The notes: generated from the letters alone by a model not told the origin. Numbered from the stretch's first letter, positions 35,003-43,893 are shown. The stretch is 64,000 nucleotides of DNA from Myxococcales bacterium (GCA_009692585.1 SHYX01000002.1:62001-126000); one strand, 5' to 3'. Numbers and translations: made by a program.

Positions 35003-36745
35003 ATGGCTGACGAACGTAAGTCGACTCCGACCGCCACCGCCTCCAACGCCCGCCTGGGCGAGCTTCTCGTTCGCGAAAGTCTGATCTCGCCGTTGCAGCT
35101 GCAGAAGGCGATGGAGGGTCAGCGCGCCGCCGGCGGCCGGTTGGGCCATCAGCTCACCAAGCTCGGATACATCGAGGAGAACGAGCTCACCGCCTTCCTG
35201 AGCAAGCAGTACAGCGTCCCCTCGATCAATCTGCGCGACTTCGAGATCGACTCCGAGGTGCTCAAGCTGATTCCGAAGGAGGTCGTCGTTCGCCACCAGG
35301 TGATCCCGATCAACAAGTCCGGGAACACGCTGATCATCGCGATGGCGGACCCGTCGAACATCTACGCCGTCGACGACATCAAGTTCATCACCAACTTCAA
35401 CATCGACATCGTGGTGGCGTCCGAGGGCCAGATCGCGGAGTCGATCGAGAAATACTATACGAGCAACGTCACCTTCGAAGACGTCATGGTGGACTTCTCG
35501 GGTGGGGAGGACGATGTTGAGCTGGCCGGCGAGGTCGACGAGGACATCAATGTCCTCGATCTCGAAAAGAGCGCCGGCGACGCGCCGGTCGTCAAGCTTG
35601 TCAACCTCGTGTTGCTCGACGCGATCCGCAAGGGCGCGTCCGACATCCACATCGAGCCGTACGAAAAGCAACTCCGCATCCGGTATCGGATCGACGGGAT
35701 GCTGTACGAGGTCATGAAGCCGCCCCTTCGCCTGAAGAATGCGATCACCAGCCGTCTGAAGATCATGTCCAACCTTGACATCGCCGAACGGCGACTGCCC
35801 CAGGACGGGCGCATCAAGCTCAAGATGGGCAAGGGCAAGGAGATGGACTTCCGCGTCAGCATCTGCCCGGTGCTCTGGGGCGAAAAGACGGTCATGCGAC
35901 TGCTCGACAAGTCCAACCTTCAGCTCGACATGACGAAACTCGGGTTCGAAGAGTCGATTCTACGCAGCTTCAAGGAGGCGATCGCCAAACCCTACGGCAT
36001 GATCCTCATCACCGGCCCCACCGGCTCGGGAAAGACGACCACGCTCTACTCCACGCTGTCAGAACTCAACAAGAGCACCGAGAACATCAGCACCGCGGAA
36101 GACCCGATCGAGTACAACCTCTACGGGATCAACCAGGTCCAGATGCACGACGAGATCGGGCTGAACTTCGCTGCCGCGTTGCGATGTTTTCTACGCCAGG
36201 ACCCGGATATCATCATGGTCGGCGAGATTCGAGACTTCGAGACGGCGGAGATCGCGGTCAAGGCGGCGCTCACCGGTCACCTCGTGCTGTCCACCCTTCA
36301 CACCAACGACGCGCCGAGCACAGTCAGCCGCCTCCTGAACATGGGCATCGAGCCCTTCCTCGTCGCCAGCTCCGTCAACCTCATCGGCGCGCAGCGTCTG
36401 GTGCGGAAGTTGTGTTCGGACTGCAAGGGGCCGGTCGAGGTCACCCGGCAGCAGCTCATCGACGTGGGGATTCCGCCCGAGGAGATCGACCAGGTCAAGC
36501 CGATGCGTGGCCAGGGCTGCAAGACGTGCAACAACACTGGATACAAGGGCCGCATCGCGGTCTACGAGATCATGGTGACCAACGACGAGGTCAAGGAATT
36601 CATCCTCAATGGTGCGTCGACCTTGGAGCTCAAGCGCGAGGCGATCCGGCAGGGCATGAAAACCCTGCGGATGAGCGCGCTGACCAAGTTCCGCGAGGGC
36701 ATGACCTCGCTGGAAGAGGTCGTTCGCGTGACCGCCCCGGACTAG
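35003..36745 (+). CDS. pilB: type IV pilus assembly ATPase PilB
   Basis: The 580-residue protein has the GspE/PilB N-terminal domain (about 15-150, ARLGELLVRESLISPLQLQ), the N2 domain with GASDIHIEPYEKQLRIRYRI, Walker A GPTGSGKTTTLYSTL near 338-352, an Asp box, and Walker B RQDPDIIMVGEIRDFETA. The His box GHLVLSTLHTNDAPS and a zinc site (CSDCKG and CKTCNNTGYKGR) follow. PilB powers pilus extension from the cytoplasmic face; the type II secretion ATPase GspE is the main alternative. The N-terminal extension and zinc motif favour PilB. No other pilus gene is in the window, so it is an orphan here. Confidence 0.9.
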   Translation: MADERKSTPTATASNARLGELLVRESLISPLQLQKAMEGQRAAGGRLGHQLTKLGYIEENELTAFLSKQYSVPSINLRDFEIDSEVLKLIPKEVVVRHQVIPINKSGNTLIIAMADPSNIYAVDDIKFITNFNIDIVVASEGQIAESIEKYYTSNVTFEDVMVDFSGGEDDVELAGEVDEDINVLDLEKSAGDAPVVKLVNLVLLDAIRKGASDIHIEPYEKQLRIRYRIDGMLYEVMKPPLRLKNAITSRLKIMSNLDIAERRLPQDGRIKLKMGKGKEMDFRVSICPVLWGEKTVMRLLDKSNLQLDMTKLGFEESILRSFKEAIAKPYGMILITGPTGSGKTTTLYSTLSELNKSTENISTAEDPIEYNLYGINQVQMHDEIGLNFAAALRCFLRQDPDIIMVGEIRDFETAEIAVKAALTGHLVLSTLHTNDAPSTVSRLLNMGIEPFLVASSVNLIGAQRLVRKLCSDCKGPVEVTRQQLIDVGIPPEEIDQVKPMRGQGCKTCNNTGYKGRIAVYEIMVTNDEVKEFILNGASTLELKREAIRQGMKTLRMSALTKFREGMTSLEEVVRVTAPD

Positions 36746-36748
36746 CCG

Positions 36749-38218
36749 GTGCTGCTTCTGGCGCTCTGGACCCTCGGCTGCTCATGCGCCGAGCCGAGCC
36801 GAGGTCGGTCGCCGAAGCGGGCGGCGAAGGGTGGGGAAGCGATGCTCGTGGAGTGGGCCGCTCTCCCCAAAACGCTGATGCTGTCGGACCGAAAGGCCCT
36901 GTCGGCCGCGCTGGCCCAGGCGGCCACGTCGCGACAAAATCGTGCCGTGGGCGCGGGTGGCGACGTGCTCGTGGTGGTGCTCGACACCGTTCGGGCCGAC
37001 CACCTGGGCATGTATGGGTACCCAGAGGGAACCACGCCGCGGCTGGACCGGTGGGCCGCTGGCGCCCGGGTGTGGGACAACGCCTGGACCGACGCCCCGT
37101 GGACCCTGCCCGCGCACGCCTCGATGTTCACCGGCAAGAGCCAGCGCGAGCACGGTGCTCGTAGTGTCGGTCGCGACGACCCGCGGAAGGGAGCGCCGCT
37201 CGGCGAGGGGCAGGACACGGTCGCGGAGCGGCTCCGGGATGCGGGCTGGCGGACGGTGGGGATTGCGGGGAATCTGGCTTTTCTCCATCCAAGCTACGGC
37301 TTGGGCCAAGGCTTCGACGTCTGGATGAACGACGGACTCGACCGTGATGCGCGGGGGGTGCCCTACCTCGCCGCCGATCGGGTGATCGCGATGGCGGATG
37401 AGGCGCTCAAAGAAGAGGATGCCCGCCCCCTGTTGCTGTTCCTGAACCTGATGGATGCCCACCGGCCCTACAAGCCGCGGCGCGGGTATGTCAAGCACCC
37501 CGAGCGACTGCGCAAGGCGCTGCCGGGGGGGCGCGGCTACCGGAAGGTGGTCAAGGCGCTCCTCAAAGGGGGCGCCCTCGACCCGGCCATCCGCGACTCC
37601 TGGATCGAAGCCTACGACGCCGAGCTGCGCTTTCTGGACGATCACCTTGGCCAGTTCCTCGACCGGGCGGACCGATTCGAGCACATCTTCATCCTCGCCG
37701 ATCACGGGGAATACCTGGGGGAACATGGCCTGGTCGAGCACGCGAAGGACGTCTACGAGCCGGTGTTGCACGTGCCGTTCCTGGTGAAGGGCGCCGGTTT
37801 CGAGGCCGGACGTGACCCGGCGCCGATCCAGACCCACGACCTCGGTGCGATGATCCTCGGCGCCGCGGGGCTCCGGACCGACGGCTTCAGGCGCACTGAG
37901 GCGATGCAGGTCGCCGACCTGTACTACACCCTCAAGAAGGACCTGACCTCTCCCGAGGGGGCGCGCTTCGACCGGATCCGGCGCGCCTTCCGCATCGGCC
38001 CGCTCAAGCTCATCGTCGGCGACGACGGCAGCCAGGAGGTGTACGATCTCGCCAGCGATCCGGGGGAACTGTCCTCGCTCGGGGCGCTGCCGCCGGTTCT
38101 CCAGGGCGTCGAGGCCGCGTGGCTGGCCGCCCATCCCGAGGTGCCGCTCGTTCCAGCCGGAGGCGCCGCGCTGGGTCCCGATGACGCTCTGCTCAAGGCC
38201 CTCGGGTACGCGGAATGA
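36749..38218 (+). CDS. sulfatase-like (alkaline phosphatase superfamily) lipoprotein
   Basis: GTG start 3 bases after pilB; the signal MLLLALWTLGC gives Cys11. The 489-residue product has the superfamily's metal motifs VLDTVRADHLGMYGY (about 73-87), the nucleophile region DAPWTLPAHASMFTGKS, NLMDAHRPY, and ILADHGEYLGEHG. Formylglycine sulfatases need (C/S)xPxR; here the residue is Thr in TLPAHAS, so formylglycine cannot form. A Thr nucleophile is used by phosphoethanolamine transferases and some phosphodiesterases in this superfamily. A phosphoester or transferase substrate is therefore more likely than sulfate esters. Substrate unknown. Confidence 0.82.
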   Translation: MLLLALWTLGCSCAEPSRGRSPKRAAKGGEAMLVEWAALPKTLMLSDRKALSAALAQAATSRQNRAVGAGGDVLVVVLDTVRADHLGMYGYPEGTTPRLDRWAAGARVWDNAWTDAPWTLPAHASMFTGKSQREHGARSVGRDDPRKGAPLGEGQDTVAERLRDAGWRTVGIAGNLAFLHPSYGLGQGFDVWMNDGLDRDARGVPYLAADRVIAMADEALKEEDARPLLLFLNLMDAHRPYKPRRGYVKHPERLRKALPGGRGYRKVVKALLKGGALDPAIRDSWIEAYDAELRFLDDHLGQFLDRADRFEHIFILADHGEYLGEHGLVEHAKDVYEPVLHVPFLVKGAGFEAGRDPAPIQTHDLGAMILGAAGLRTDGFRRTEAMQVADLYYTLKKDLTSPEGARFDRIRRAFRIGPLKLIVGDDGSQEVYDLASDPGELSSLGALPPVLQGVEAAWLAAHPEVPLVPAGGAALGPDDALLKALGYAE

Positions 38219-38231
38219 TACCCGACGCGTC

Positions 38232-38768
38232 ATGGTCCCTCTCCCCACCCTGACCGGCGACCTCGCCGTCTTCCGCGCCGCCCTCGCCAGCCGCCCCTTG
38301 GAGGAGCGGCTCAACTTCATGCACGGCCTCGCCAAGCGCGAGATGCGCCGGCTCTGGCACGAGGGGCTGCCGCTCGCCCTGGCGGAGATGGTCGCAGGGG
38401 AAGGGGATATTGTTCGCCATGAAGGACAGAACGACCTGCTTCCGTTTTTTGATCGCTTCGAGAAGCACCTGGTGCTGAGGTCGGGGCGGGTACAGGGGAT
38501 CAACGTTCAGAAGTTCGCCTTCGCCACCGGTCCGGGTCACTTTTCGGTCCGGGCTGACGGGGACGAGGTGTGGTTCGACTACACCTCACTTCCGGAGTCG
38601 GTGCCCGAGGGTTGGCCCGCCCTGGTCGGCAACGAAGGGGGGATTTCCGGACTCGTGTACGGCCATATGATCGACAAGGTCCGCAAAGTGATCGACGGCA
38701 TGGTGGTCGGGAAGGTGTTCAAACACGGCAAGCCGGAAGAACACTACTTCATGCTCGCCCGGCGCTGA
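38232..38768 (+). CDS. conserved-looking hypothetical protein
   Basis: ATG 38232 gives 178 residues; a longer frame begins inside the previous gene. It is a soluble mixed alpha/beta protein with no signal peptide: a helical N-terminal third (LEERLNFMHGLAKREMRRLW), then a beta-rich part with FSVRADGDEVWFDYTSLP and GLVYGHMIDKVRKVIDGMV. No known domain was recognised. Its last 20 bases overlap the 3' end of the convergent glycosyltransferase gene. Confidence 0.65.
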   Translation: MVPLPTLTGDLAVFRAALASRPLEERLNFMHGLAKREMRRLWHEGLPLALAEMVAGEGDIVRHEGQNDLLPFFDRFEKHLVLRSGRVQGINVQKFAFATGPGHFSVRADGDEVWFDYTSLPESVPEGWPALVGNEGGISGLVYGHMIDKVRKVIDGMVVGKVFKHGKPEEHYFMLARR

Positions 38769-39429
38769 GTCCCTCGCGCACGCAGAGTTGCGCCATCCGG
38801 AGCGCGAAGAGGGCGCTTTTGCTGGGGCTTTGATGCTGGGACGAGCCGCTCAACCGCGGACGCATCGCGACGGGCACCTCCCGCACGCGCCAGCCGGCCC
38901 GCAGGGCGCGGACCAGCACATTTCCGTCGGCGACGTCGACCGGGTAGTCCGAGGCAAAGTCGGCGACGACACCGGGGCGCATCGCGCGAAGGCCGCTGGT
39001 GACGTCGGTCAGCGCCTGCCCACCGAACAGGCTCGCCCACGCCGAAAGGGCGCCGATGGCGAGGCGGCGCCTGGCGCCGACGGGGTACCCCGGGTCCTCC
39101 AAGAATCGGCTGCCGACCACGAGGTCGGCGTCGTCCAGCCCTCGAAGCAGCGCGGCCAGCGCTTCGGCGGGATGCTGGCCGTCCCCGTCCACGGTCACCA
39201 CCCACGGGGCGCCGGACGCGTGGGCGTGTGCGAAGCCGACACGAAGGGCTCGAGCGTAGCCCACCTCCGAGTGCAGCACCCTGGCGCCGGCCTCCTGCGC
39301 CCGTGCCGCGGTGTCATCGCTCGACCCGTTCTCGATGACGACGACCTCGACCCCGGGGAGCACGGCAACAACGCCCCGTACGACGGCGCCGATTCGCGGG
39401 CCTTCGTCGCGGGCGGGCACGAGAACCAT
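38749..39429 (-). CDS. family 2 glycosyltransferase
   Basis: The 226-residue enzyme has the GT-A fold features of family 2: VLVPARDEGPRIG at the N-terminus, VVVIENGSSDDT, and the metal-binding VVTVDGDGQHPAEAL with its DxD. SGLRAMRPGV follows, as in dolichyl-phosphate-mannose or undecaprenyl-phosphate sugar synthases. It has no C-terminal membrane helices, so it is likely a soluble polyprenyl-phosphate glycosyltransferase-type enzyme. It lies 12 bases after grxD on the same strand, which may be chance clustering. Confidence 0.85.
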   Translation of the reverse strand: MVLVPARDEGPRIGAVVRGVVAVLPGVEVVVIENGSSDDTAARAQEAGARVLHSEVGYARALRVGFAHAHASGAPWVVTVDGDGQHPAEALAALLRGLDDADLVVGSRFLEDPGYPVGARRRLAIGALSAWASLFGGQALTDVTSGLRAMRPGVVADFASDYPVDVADGNVLVRALRAGWRVREVPVAMRPRLSGSSQHQSPSKSALFALRMAQLCVREGLSAGRA

Positions 39430-39441
39430 GGGAGAAGTCTA

Positions 39442-39750
39442 TCAGCTCCCGGCGAGCGCCTTCTGCAACTCGCCGCTCTGGTGCATCTCCATCATGATGT
39501 CGGAGCCGCCGACGAACTCGCCGCGGATGAACAGCTGCGGGATGGTCGGCCACTGGCTGTACGCCTTGACGCCCTCGCGGATCTCGCCGTCGTCGAGGAT
39601 GTTGACATGCGCAAACTTGACGCCGCATTCCTTGAGGATCGCGGTGGCCCGGCTCGAGAAGCCGCATTGGGGGAACATGGGGTTGCCCTTCATGAACAGC
39701 ACCACGTCGTTGGCCTTGACGATGCTCTCGATCTTTTCGTGGGTGGTCAT
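39442..39750 (-). CDS. grxD: monothiol glutaredoxin, Grx4/GrxD family
   Basis: The 102-residue protein has the monothiol active site CGFS (Cys29, in MFPQCGFSS) and the family segments VVLFMKGNP, WPTIPQLFIRGEFVGGSDI and MMEMHQSGEL. Such glutaredoxins bind a [2Fe-2S] cluster with glutathione and hand it to apo-proteins, often as a heterodimer with BolA. The bolA-like gene overlaps its start by 4 bases (ATGA), which supports that partnership. Confidence 0.95.
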   Translation of the reverse strand: MTTHEKIESIVKANDVVLFMKGNPMFPQCGFSSRATAILKECGVKFAHVNILDDGEIREGVKAYSQWPTIPQLFIRGEFVGGSDIMMEMHQSGELQKALAGS

Positions 39751-40007
39751 GGGCGCTCCTTGCCGGCTTTTTGCCAGGCGTCGGGGGTGTAGGTCTTCAA
39801 GGCGAGGGCGTGGATTTCGCGGCCCATGCGCGGGCCCAGCGCGGCGTAGACCGCCTGATGCTGCTTCACGAGGTTCATCCCTATGAAGCTGGGCGACATC
39901 ACCTCCCCCTGGAAGTGCTCGCCGTCGTTGGCGTCATCGACGATGATCGCCAGCGCACCCGGGATGGCGGACTCCACGAGGCGTTTGATTTCAGAGGCCT
40001 GGAACAT
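39747..40007 (-). CDS. BolA/IbaG-family protein
   Basis: The 86-residue protein has the BolA fold: EIKRLVESAIPGALAIIVDD, the conserved HFQGEVMSPSFIGMNLVKQH and YAALGPRMGREIHALALKTY. BolA/IbaG proteins dimerise with monothiol glutaredoxins through a shared [2Fe-2S] ligand, here probably a histidine. It is the first gene of the set and overlaps grxD by ATGA. Confidence 0.93.
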   Translation of the reverse strand: MFQASEIKRLVESAIPGALAIIVDDANDGEHFQGEVMSPSFIGMNLVKQHQAVYAALGPRMGREIHALALKTYTPDAWQKAGKERP

Positions 40008-40092
40008 GGGCCCGGCCTAACCAGATTCCGAGGATGGTGAGCCGGCGGTCGTGCGGTGCGGGCTACAGGCCGCGAGGATACAGCGCGCCGTG

Positions 40093-40914
40093 ATGTTCGG
40101 CGCCTTCTGGGCCATCTTCGGTCTGTGCGAGATCATCCTTTGGGGTGCGCTGGTCACCCCGTTGATCCTGCCGTTTGCGGTGATCCCCCGTGGCCGGCGC
40201 GAACGGTTTTCGATCGTCGGCGGCCGGGTGTTCGGCTGGTTGTGCACCTACGTCACCTGCATGGGCCGGACCACGATCCTCGGTCGCGAGAACCTGCCGA
40301 GGAAGAGGGGCTACCTGGTCATCTCCAATCACCGGAGCTGGGAGGACGTGGGCCTGCTGATGTACGTCACGTCCAGCCAGGGCATCAGCAAGAAAGAGGT
40401 GGCCTACATCCCTTTTTTTGGACTCACCGGCTACGTGAGCGGCGTCATCTACTTCGACCGCACCAGCAAGGAGTCGCGACAGAAGGTCGTCACCGACGCC
40501 ATCGCGATGATGAAGCTCGGCGCCAACCTTCACGTCTTCCCCGAAGGGACCCGGACCCGCACCGGCCGTGTCAACGAAAAGGTGTTTCTGCGGCTGGTGC
40601 AGGCCTGCTGGGAGCACGGTGTGGACGTGATCCCGGCGGCGGTCTGGGGTACCGAGCGGGCGGTTCGGGCGGCCGGGGTTCACGCGCTCCCCTTTCAGCG
40701 CTTCGGTATGCAACTGGCGCCGCCGGTGGATCGGCTCGCCTACGGGTCCGCCGACGCCTATGCCGCGGCCGGTTGGGCCATGGTCGTGCGGATGGCGCGT
40801 GCGCATGGCGCTGATCAGCCCTTTTCACCCGTCGACGAGATCGATCACCACGCCGCGGCTCGCGTCGCGCTCGGTGAGGATCCACCGGCCGGGGAGCTGT
40901 GCGCCGAGGGATAG
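40093..40914 (+). CDS. plsC: 1-acyl-sn-glycerol-3-phosphate acyltransferase-type PlsC
   Basis: ATG 40093 is chosen because a membrane helix begins at once (FGAFWAIFGLCEIILWGALV). The 273-residue enzyme has the acyltransferase motifs NHRSWED (the HX4D catalytic pair), GVIYFDRTSKES, VFPEGTRTRTG and VIPAAVWGTERA. It transfers acyl groups in phospholipid synthesis at the inner membrane. The last 90 bases overlap the convergent lipoprotein gene, so its C-terminal 29 residues are encoded opposite another protein. Confidence 0.9.
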   Translation: MFGAFWAIFGLCEIILWGALVTPLILPFAVIPRGRRERFSIVGGRVFGWLCTYVTCMGRTTILGRENLPRKRGYLVISNHRSWEDVGLLMYVTSSQGISKKEVAYIPFFGLTGYVSGVIYFDRTSKESRQKVVTDAIAMMKLGANLHVFPEGTRTRTGRVNEKVFLRLVQACWEHGVDVIPAAVWGTERAVRAAGVHALPFQRFGMQLAPPVDRLAYGSADAYAAAGWAMVVRMARAHGADQPFSPVDEIDHHAAARVALGEDPPAGELCAEG

Positions 40915-41562
40915 GTACCGGATCGGTCGGGAGTCCAGCAGCGAGACGTCGCGACCGACCATCACCGCGGGGGTGAGCGCGATACTCCCGTCGTCACCGA
41001 ACTCTGCGCCGACCACCGACCACGCGCCGAAGGTCGCCGGGCCGGCAGGACCGTCGACCCGAAGCTCGGGCGAGGGGAACAGCCGGGTTGCTCCCCAGCC
41101 CGCGAGCCCGGCACCGGCGATCACGATGTAGTCGCCGGCCTGGATGTCCTCGGCTTCCCCGGGCAGGACCAGCGGGTACCGGAGGTCGCCGCCGGGCAGG
41201 TGCAGGCTGGCAAGCGGGGTATTGGTCGTCAGCGTCAACAGCTCGTCGCCGCGGAGGCGGTAGAGGCCGTCCGCCGCCGGGGCGGGCCACCCGTCCAGTT
41301 GAAGTGGGGACGAGCCGTCGAGAACCACGGCGGCGGTGAGCGCCCACCGATCGTCAACGGGAGAGAAGGTGCTCCCGGCGCAGGGCGCGTCGACCAGGAA
41401 ACGGCCCGCGGAGTCGGTCACGCTCGACGCCCGCAGGCAGGCAGGGTCGGCCGCCTCCGCGCGCACCGTCGCCCCCACGATCGGCGTGCCACGGAGCGCA
41501 TCGGTGAGCACGCCTTCCGCCCGTTGGGGCGGGGAGCAGGCCAGGACGAAGGACAGGATCAT
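40825..41562 (-). CDS. lipoprotein with a carboxypeptidase-regulatory-like domain
   Basis: The start at 41562 gives the minimal signal MILSFVLAC (Cys9) and overlaps the pyrF stop as ATGA. The 245-residue product has an N-terminal beta-sandwich resembling regulatory or carboxypeptidase-like domains (GVLTDALRGTPIVGATVRAE, then SVTDSAGRFLVDAPCAG). Further strands follow (YIVIAGAGLAGWGATRLF). No catalytic motif is visible. Its 3' end runs 90 bases into plsC on the other strand. It probably shares an operon with pyrF. Confidence 0.7.
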   Translation of the reverse strand: MILSFVLACSPPQRAEGVLTDALRGTPIVGATVRAEAADPACLRASSVTDSAGRFLVDAPCAGSTFSPVDDRWALTAAVVLDGSSPLQLDGWPAPAADGLYRLRGDELLTLTTNTPLASLHLPGGDLRYPLVLPGEAEDIQAGDYIVIAGAGLAGWGATRLFPSPELRVDGPAGPATFGAWSVVGAEFGDDGSIALTPAVMVGRDVSLLDSRPIRYLSLGAQLPGRWILTERDASRGVVIDLVDG

Positions 41563-42407
41563 CCCCGCGCCAACTCGGCCCGTGTCTCCAGGACGCGCGC
41601 TCGGATCCATGCGGCGGGGTCATCGTCGTAGGCGTCGTCGGGTGCGGCCGGGAAGGTGGCGCCGCGGGAGCTGTTGATCAGGGCGCCGAGGCCGGTATCG
41701 TGCAGGAGCGCTCGCGCATCCCCAGCGGAGCCGCCTTGGGCCCCGAAGCCCGGCACCAGCAGCCAGGTTCGCGGCAGGCGAGCTCGCAGGTCGTGCGCCT
41801 CTCGGTGAGTGGCGCCAAGCACCGCCCCGACGGGGCCGTAGGGATCGCCGTCGGTGTTTTGCGCCTCGATCCAGGCGGCCAGGTCGTCCGCCACGGGCGC
41901 CTGCCACCGCGCGCTCCCCGGGTTCGACGTCCGCAGGAGCACGAACAGCCCCTTGTGCTCGGCGCGGGCAACCTGGACGAAGGGTTCGAGGGTGTCGGGG
42001 CCACAATAGGGCGAGACGGTCAGCGCGTCGCACGGAAAGGGCGCGTCGGGGCCGAGGGTGGCCGCGGCGTACGCCGACGCGGTTGAACCGATGTCGCCAC
42101 GCTTGGCGTCGCCGACGACCAGGAGCCCCGCCGCCTGCGCGGCGCGGCAGACCTCGGCGAGGGCGGCCATCCCGGCGGGTCCAAGCGCCTCGAAGAACGC
42201 GAACTGCGGCTTGACGCTCGGCACCACGTCCGCGCACGCGGCCACGACGGCCAGTCCGAAGCGGAGCGACAGCGCGGCGAGGGCGCTGCGATCGGCTTGT
42301 AGGAGTGAACGACGCCCCGGCAGCCGATCGGCCCACGGGTCGATGCCGACGCACAGGGGGGTGCCCGTTCGGACGATGGCCGCCGACAGCCGTGCAGAAA
42401 ATCTCAT
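41559..42407 (-). CDS. pyrF: orotidine 5'-phosphate decarboxylase, type 2 PyrF
   Basis: The 282-residue enzyme shows the type-2 PyrF pattern: PLCVGIDPW near the N-terminus, SVKPQFAFFEALG, the catalytic DAKRGDIGSTASAYA, and GALINSSRGATFP near the end. It makes UMP from OMP, the last pyrimidine step. It is longer than E. coli PyrF and matches the mycobacterial/myxobacterial form. It overlaps its neighbours by 4 bases on both sides (ATGA-type). Confidence 0.94.
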   Translation of the reverse strand: MRFSARLSAAIVRTGTPLCVGIDPWADRLPGRRSLLQADRSALAALSLRFGLAVVAACADVVPSVKPQFAFFEALGPAGMAALAEVCRAAQAAGLLVVGDAKRGDIGSTASAYAAATLGPDAPFPCDALTVSPYCGPDTLEPFVQVARAEHKGLFVLLRTSNPGSARWQAPVADDLAAWIEAQNTDGDPYGPVGAVLGATHREAHDLRARLPRTWLLVPGFGAQGGSAGDARALLHDTGLGALINSSRGATFPAAPDDAYDDDPAAWIRARVLETRAELARG

Positions 42408-42589
42408 GGGTCCGGGTCGCCCGCGGGCGGGGCCTTCCAGCCGTAGGCGTCGTTGGTGACGCGGGTCACCTGAAAGATGGCCCCGAATACCCGGTCGTCG
42501 AGCGTCTTCTTCCAGCGCGCAGGCAGCCGGGCGACGACCGCGCGCGCCGTGCCGACCACCGCAGCTGCGAGCGGGACCAGAAGGCTCAT
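42404..42589 (-). CDS. small hypothetical protein, possibly membrane associated
   Basis: The 61-residue product begins with a hydrophobic stretch (MSLLVPLAAAVVGTARAVVA), then a basic/aromatic part (RWKKTLDDRVFGAIFQVTRV) and an acidic/Pro tail. Its stop overlaps the pyrF start by 4 bases, the main reason to accept it. No family recognised; no strong ribosome site seen. Confidence 0.5.
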   Translation of the reverse strand: MSLLVPLAAAVVGTARAVVARLPARWKKTLDDRVFGAIFQVTRVTNDAYGWKAPPAGDPDP

Positions 42590-42624
42590 GAGCCGCAGCT
42601 TAGCCCGTCGGATACCAGGGGCGC

Positions 42625-43140
42625 ATGATCCGTCTCGTGCTCACCGCGCTCCTGGTCGCCTGTGAATCGTCCAAGGAAGAGGCGCCGGGTTTCCAAGGGG
42701 GGGGCTTCGAGGTGACCGTCAACAACGCGACCGACATGTGCCTGTCGGGCGGGTTCGAGGACGCTTTGCTCCCCGACGATGGCCTGGAGACCTTTGAGGT
42801 ACCGATGGAGTTGCCCGGAGTGGCCGACCTCCCGTGGACGACGACCATCGACATGCTGGACCCCCTCGGGCAAGCGCAGGTCACCTTCGAAACCGGTGAG
42901 CAGGGAGAGGACTTCATGCAGGCGATGGGCGGTGTCCTGCCCACCGTCGAGTATGACCCGGTGGTGGCGCCCGGGTGCTTCGTCGAGGTGACGGTCGATC
43001 TCTACCTCAAGATCGTCGACGAGAACGCAGCGGCGGGGTCGGCGGTCCTGCACCTCGCGAGCTTTGACGAGGCCGCGTGTCCGGAGCCCGGAGCGGAGAT
43101 CTGTGACGCCCGCCTGGATCTGAGGTGGGACCGGCTTTGA
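42625..43140 (+). CDS. lipoprotein of unknown function
   Basis: ATG 42625; signal MIRLVLTALLVAC (Cys13). The 171-residue product is acidic and beta-rich with pairs of cysteines (TDMCLSGG, APGCFVE, EAACPEPGAEICD). No domain recognised. Its 3' end overlaps the start of the lptB-like gene by 16 bases, so it probably precedes lptB in one transcript. LptB belongs to lipopolysaccharide export; a link to this lipoprotein is only positional. Confidence 0.7.
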   Translation: MIRLVLTALLVACESSKEEAPGFQGGGFEVTVNNATDMCLSGGFEDALLPDDGLETFEVPMELPGVADLPWTTTIDMLDPLGQAQVTFETGEQGEDFMQAMGGVLPTVEYDPVVAPGCFVEVTVDLYLKIVDENAAAGSAVLHLASFDEAACPEPGAEICDARLDLRWDRL

Positions 43141-43856
43141 ACCCGCCGCCGCCCCTGGTCGCCCGGTGCCTGCGCAAGGTGTACGCCGGCCGGGCGGTGG
43201 TGGATGGCATCTCCTTCGAGGTCGGCGCCGGCGAGATCCTGGGGCTGCTCGGTCCCAACGGCGCGGGGAAGAGCACGGTGTTCCGCATCCTGGCCGGGGT
43301 GGAGCGCGGCGACGGCGGGACGGTGAGCCTGGGCGGGGTACCGGTGGACGGCTTGCCGCTCGATGCGCGCGCGCGCCGCGGGCTCGGCTATCTCCCCCAG
43401 GAGGACTCGCTGTTTCGCGACCTGAGCGTACGCGACAACGTGGCCCTCGCGCTGCAGGTCAGCGGGCGCCCGGGTGCCCCGGCGGCGTTCCTGGCCCGGG
43501 TGGGAATCGCGGGGCTCGCCCATCGCGCGGTGTCCGGGCTGTCCGGCGGTGAGCGACGTCGGCTGCAGATCGCGCGGCTGCTGGCGATCCAGCCCTCGGT
43601 GATCCTGCTCGACGAGCCCTTCGCGGGGCTCGATCCGGCGGCAATCCAGGGTTTGCAGGTGATTTTTCGCGAGCTCGCCCAAGGTGGCGTCGGCGTGCTC
43701 TTGACCGACCACGCGGTCCGCGAGACGCTCGCCACCGTGGATCGCGCCATCCTCATCGACGCCGGTGTCATCCAGGCGCAGGGCACGCCGGCCGAGGTCG
43801 CGGGCGACCCCCACGCACGAGCCCGCTACTTTGGGAGCGAGTTCCGTTTGGACTAA
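43125..43856 (+). CDS. lptB: LPS-export ABC ATPase LptB
   Basis: GTG 43125 is used; TTG 43137 is possible. The 243-residue ATPase has Walker A GPNGAGKSTVFRIL, the LptB-like Q-loop GYLPQEDSLFRDLSVRDN, signature LSGGERRRLQIARLLA, and Walker B VILLDEPFAGLDP. LptB drives LptFG to move lipopolysaccharide to the cell surface. The order lptB-rpoN-hpf is conserved in many proteobacteria and supports the name over other branched-chain-type ATPases. Separate lptA/lptC genes are not here. Confidence 0.9.
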   Translation: MGPALNPPPPLVARCLRKVYAGRAVVDGISFEVGAGEILGLLGPNGAGKSTVFRILAGVERGDGGTVSLGGVPVDGLPLDARARRGLGYLPQEDSLFRDLSVRDNVALALQVSGRPGAPAAFLARVGIAGLAHRAVSGLSGGERRRLQIARLLAIQPSVILLDEPFAGLDPAAIQGLQVIFRELAQGGVGVLLTDHAVRETLATVDRAILIDAGVIQAQGTPAEVAGDPHARARYFGSEFRLD

Positions 43857-43893
43857 CTGCGCGGCGGCATGGGTAACTAAGCGCGCCCGCCCC

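Noticed and set aside
36184..37164. A 326-codon + frame overlapping pilB and the sulfatase-like gene
   Set aside because: It is out of frame with both, and its translation has no motif; the two real genes are 3 bases apart.
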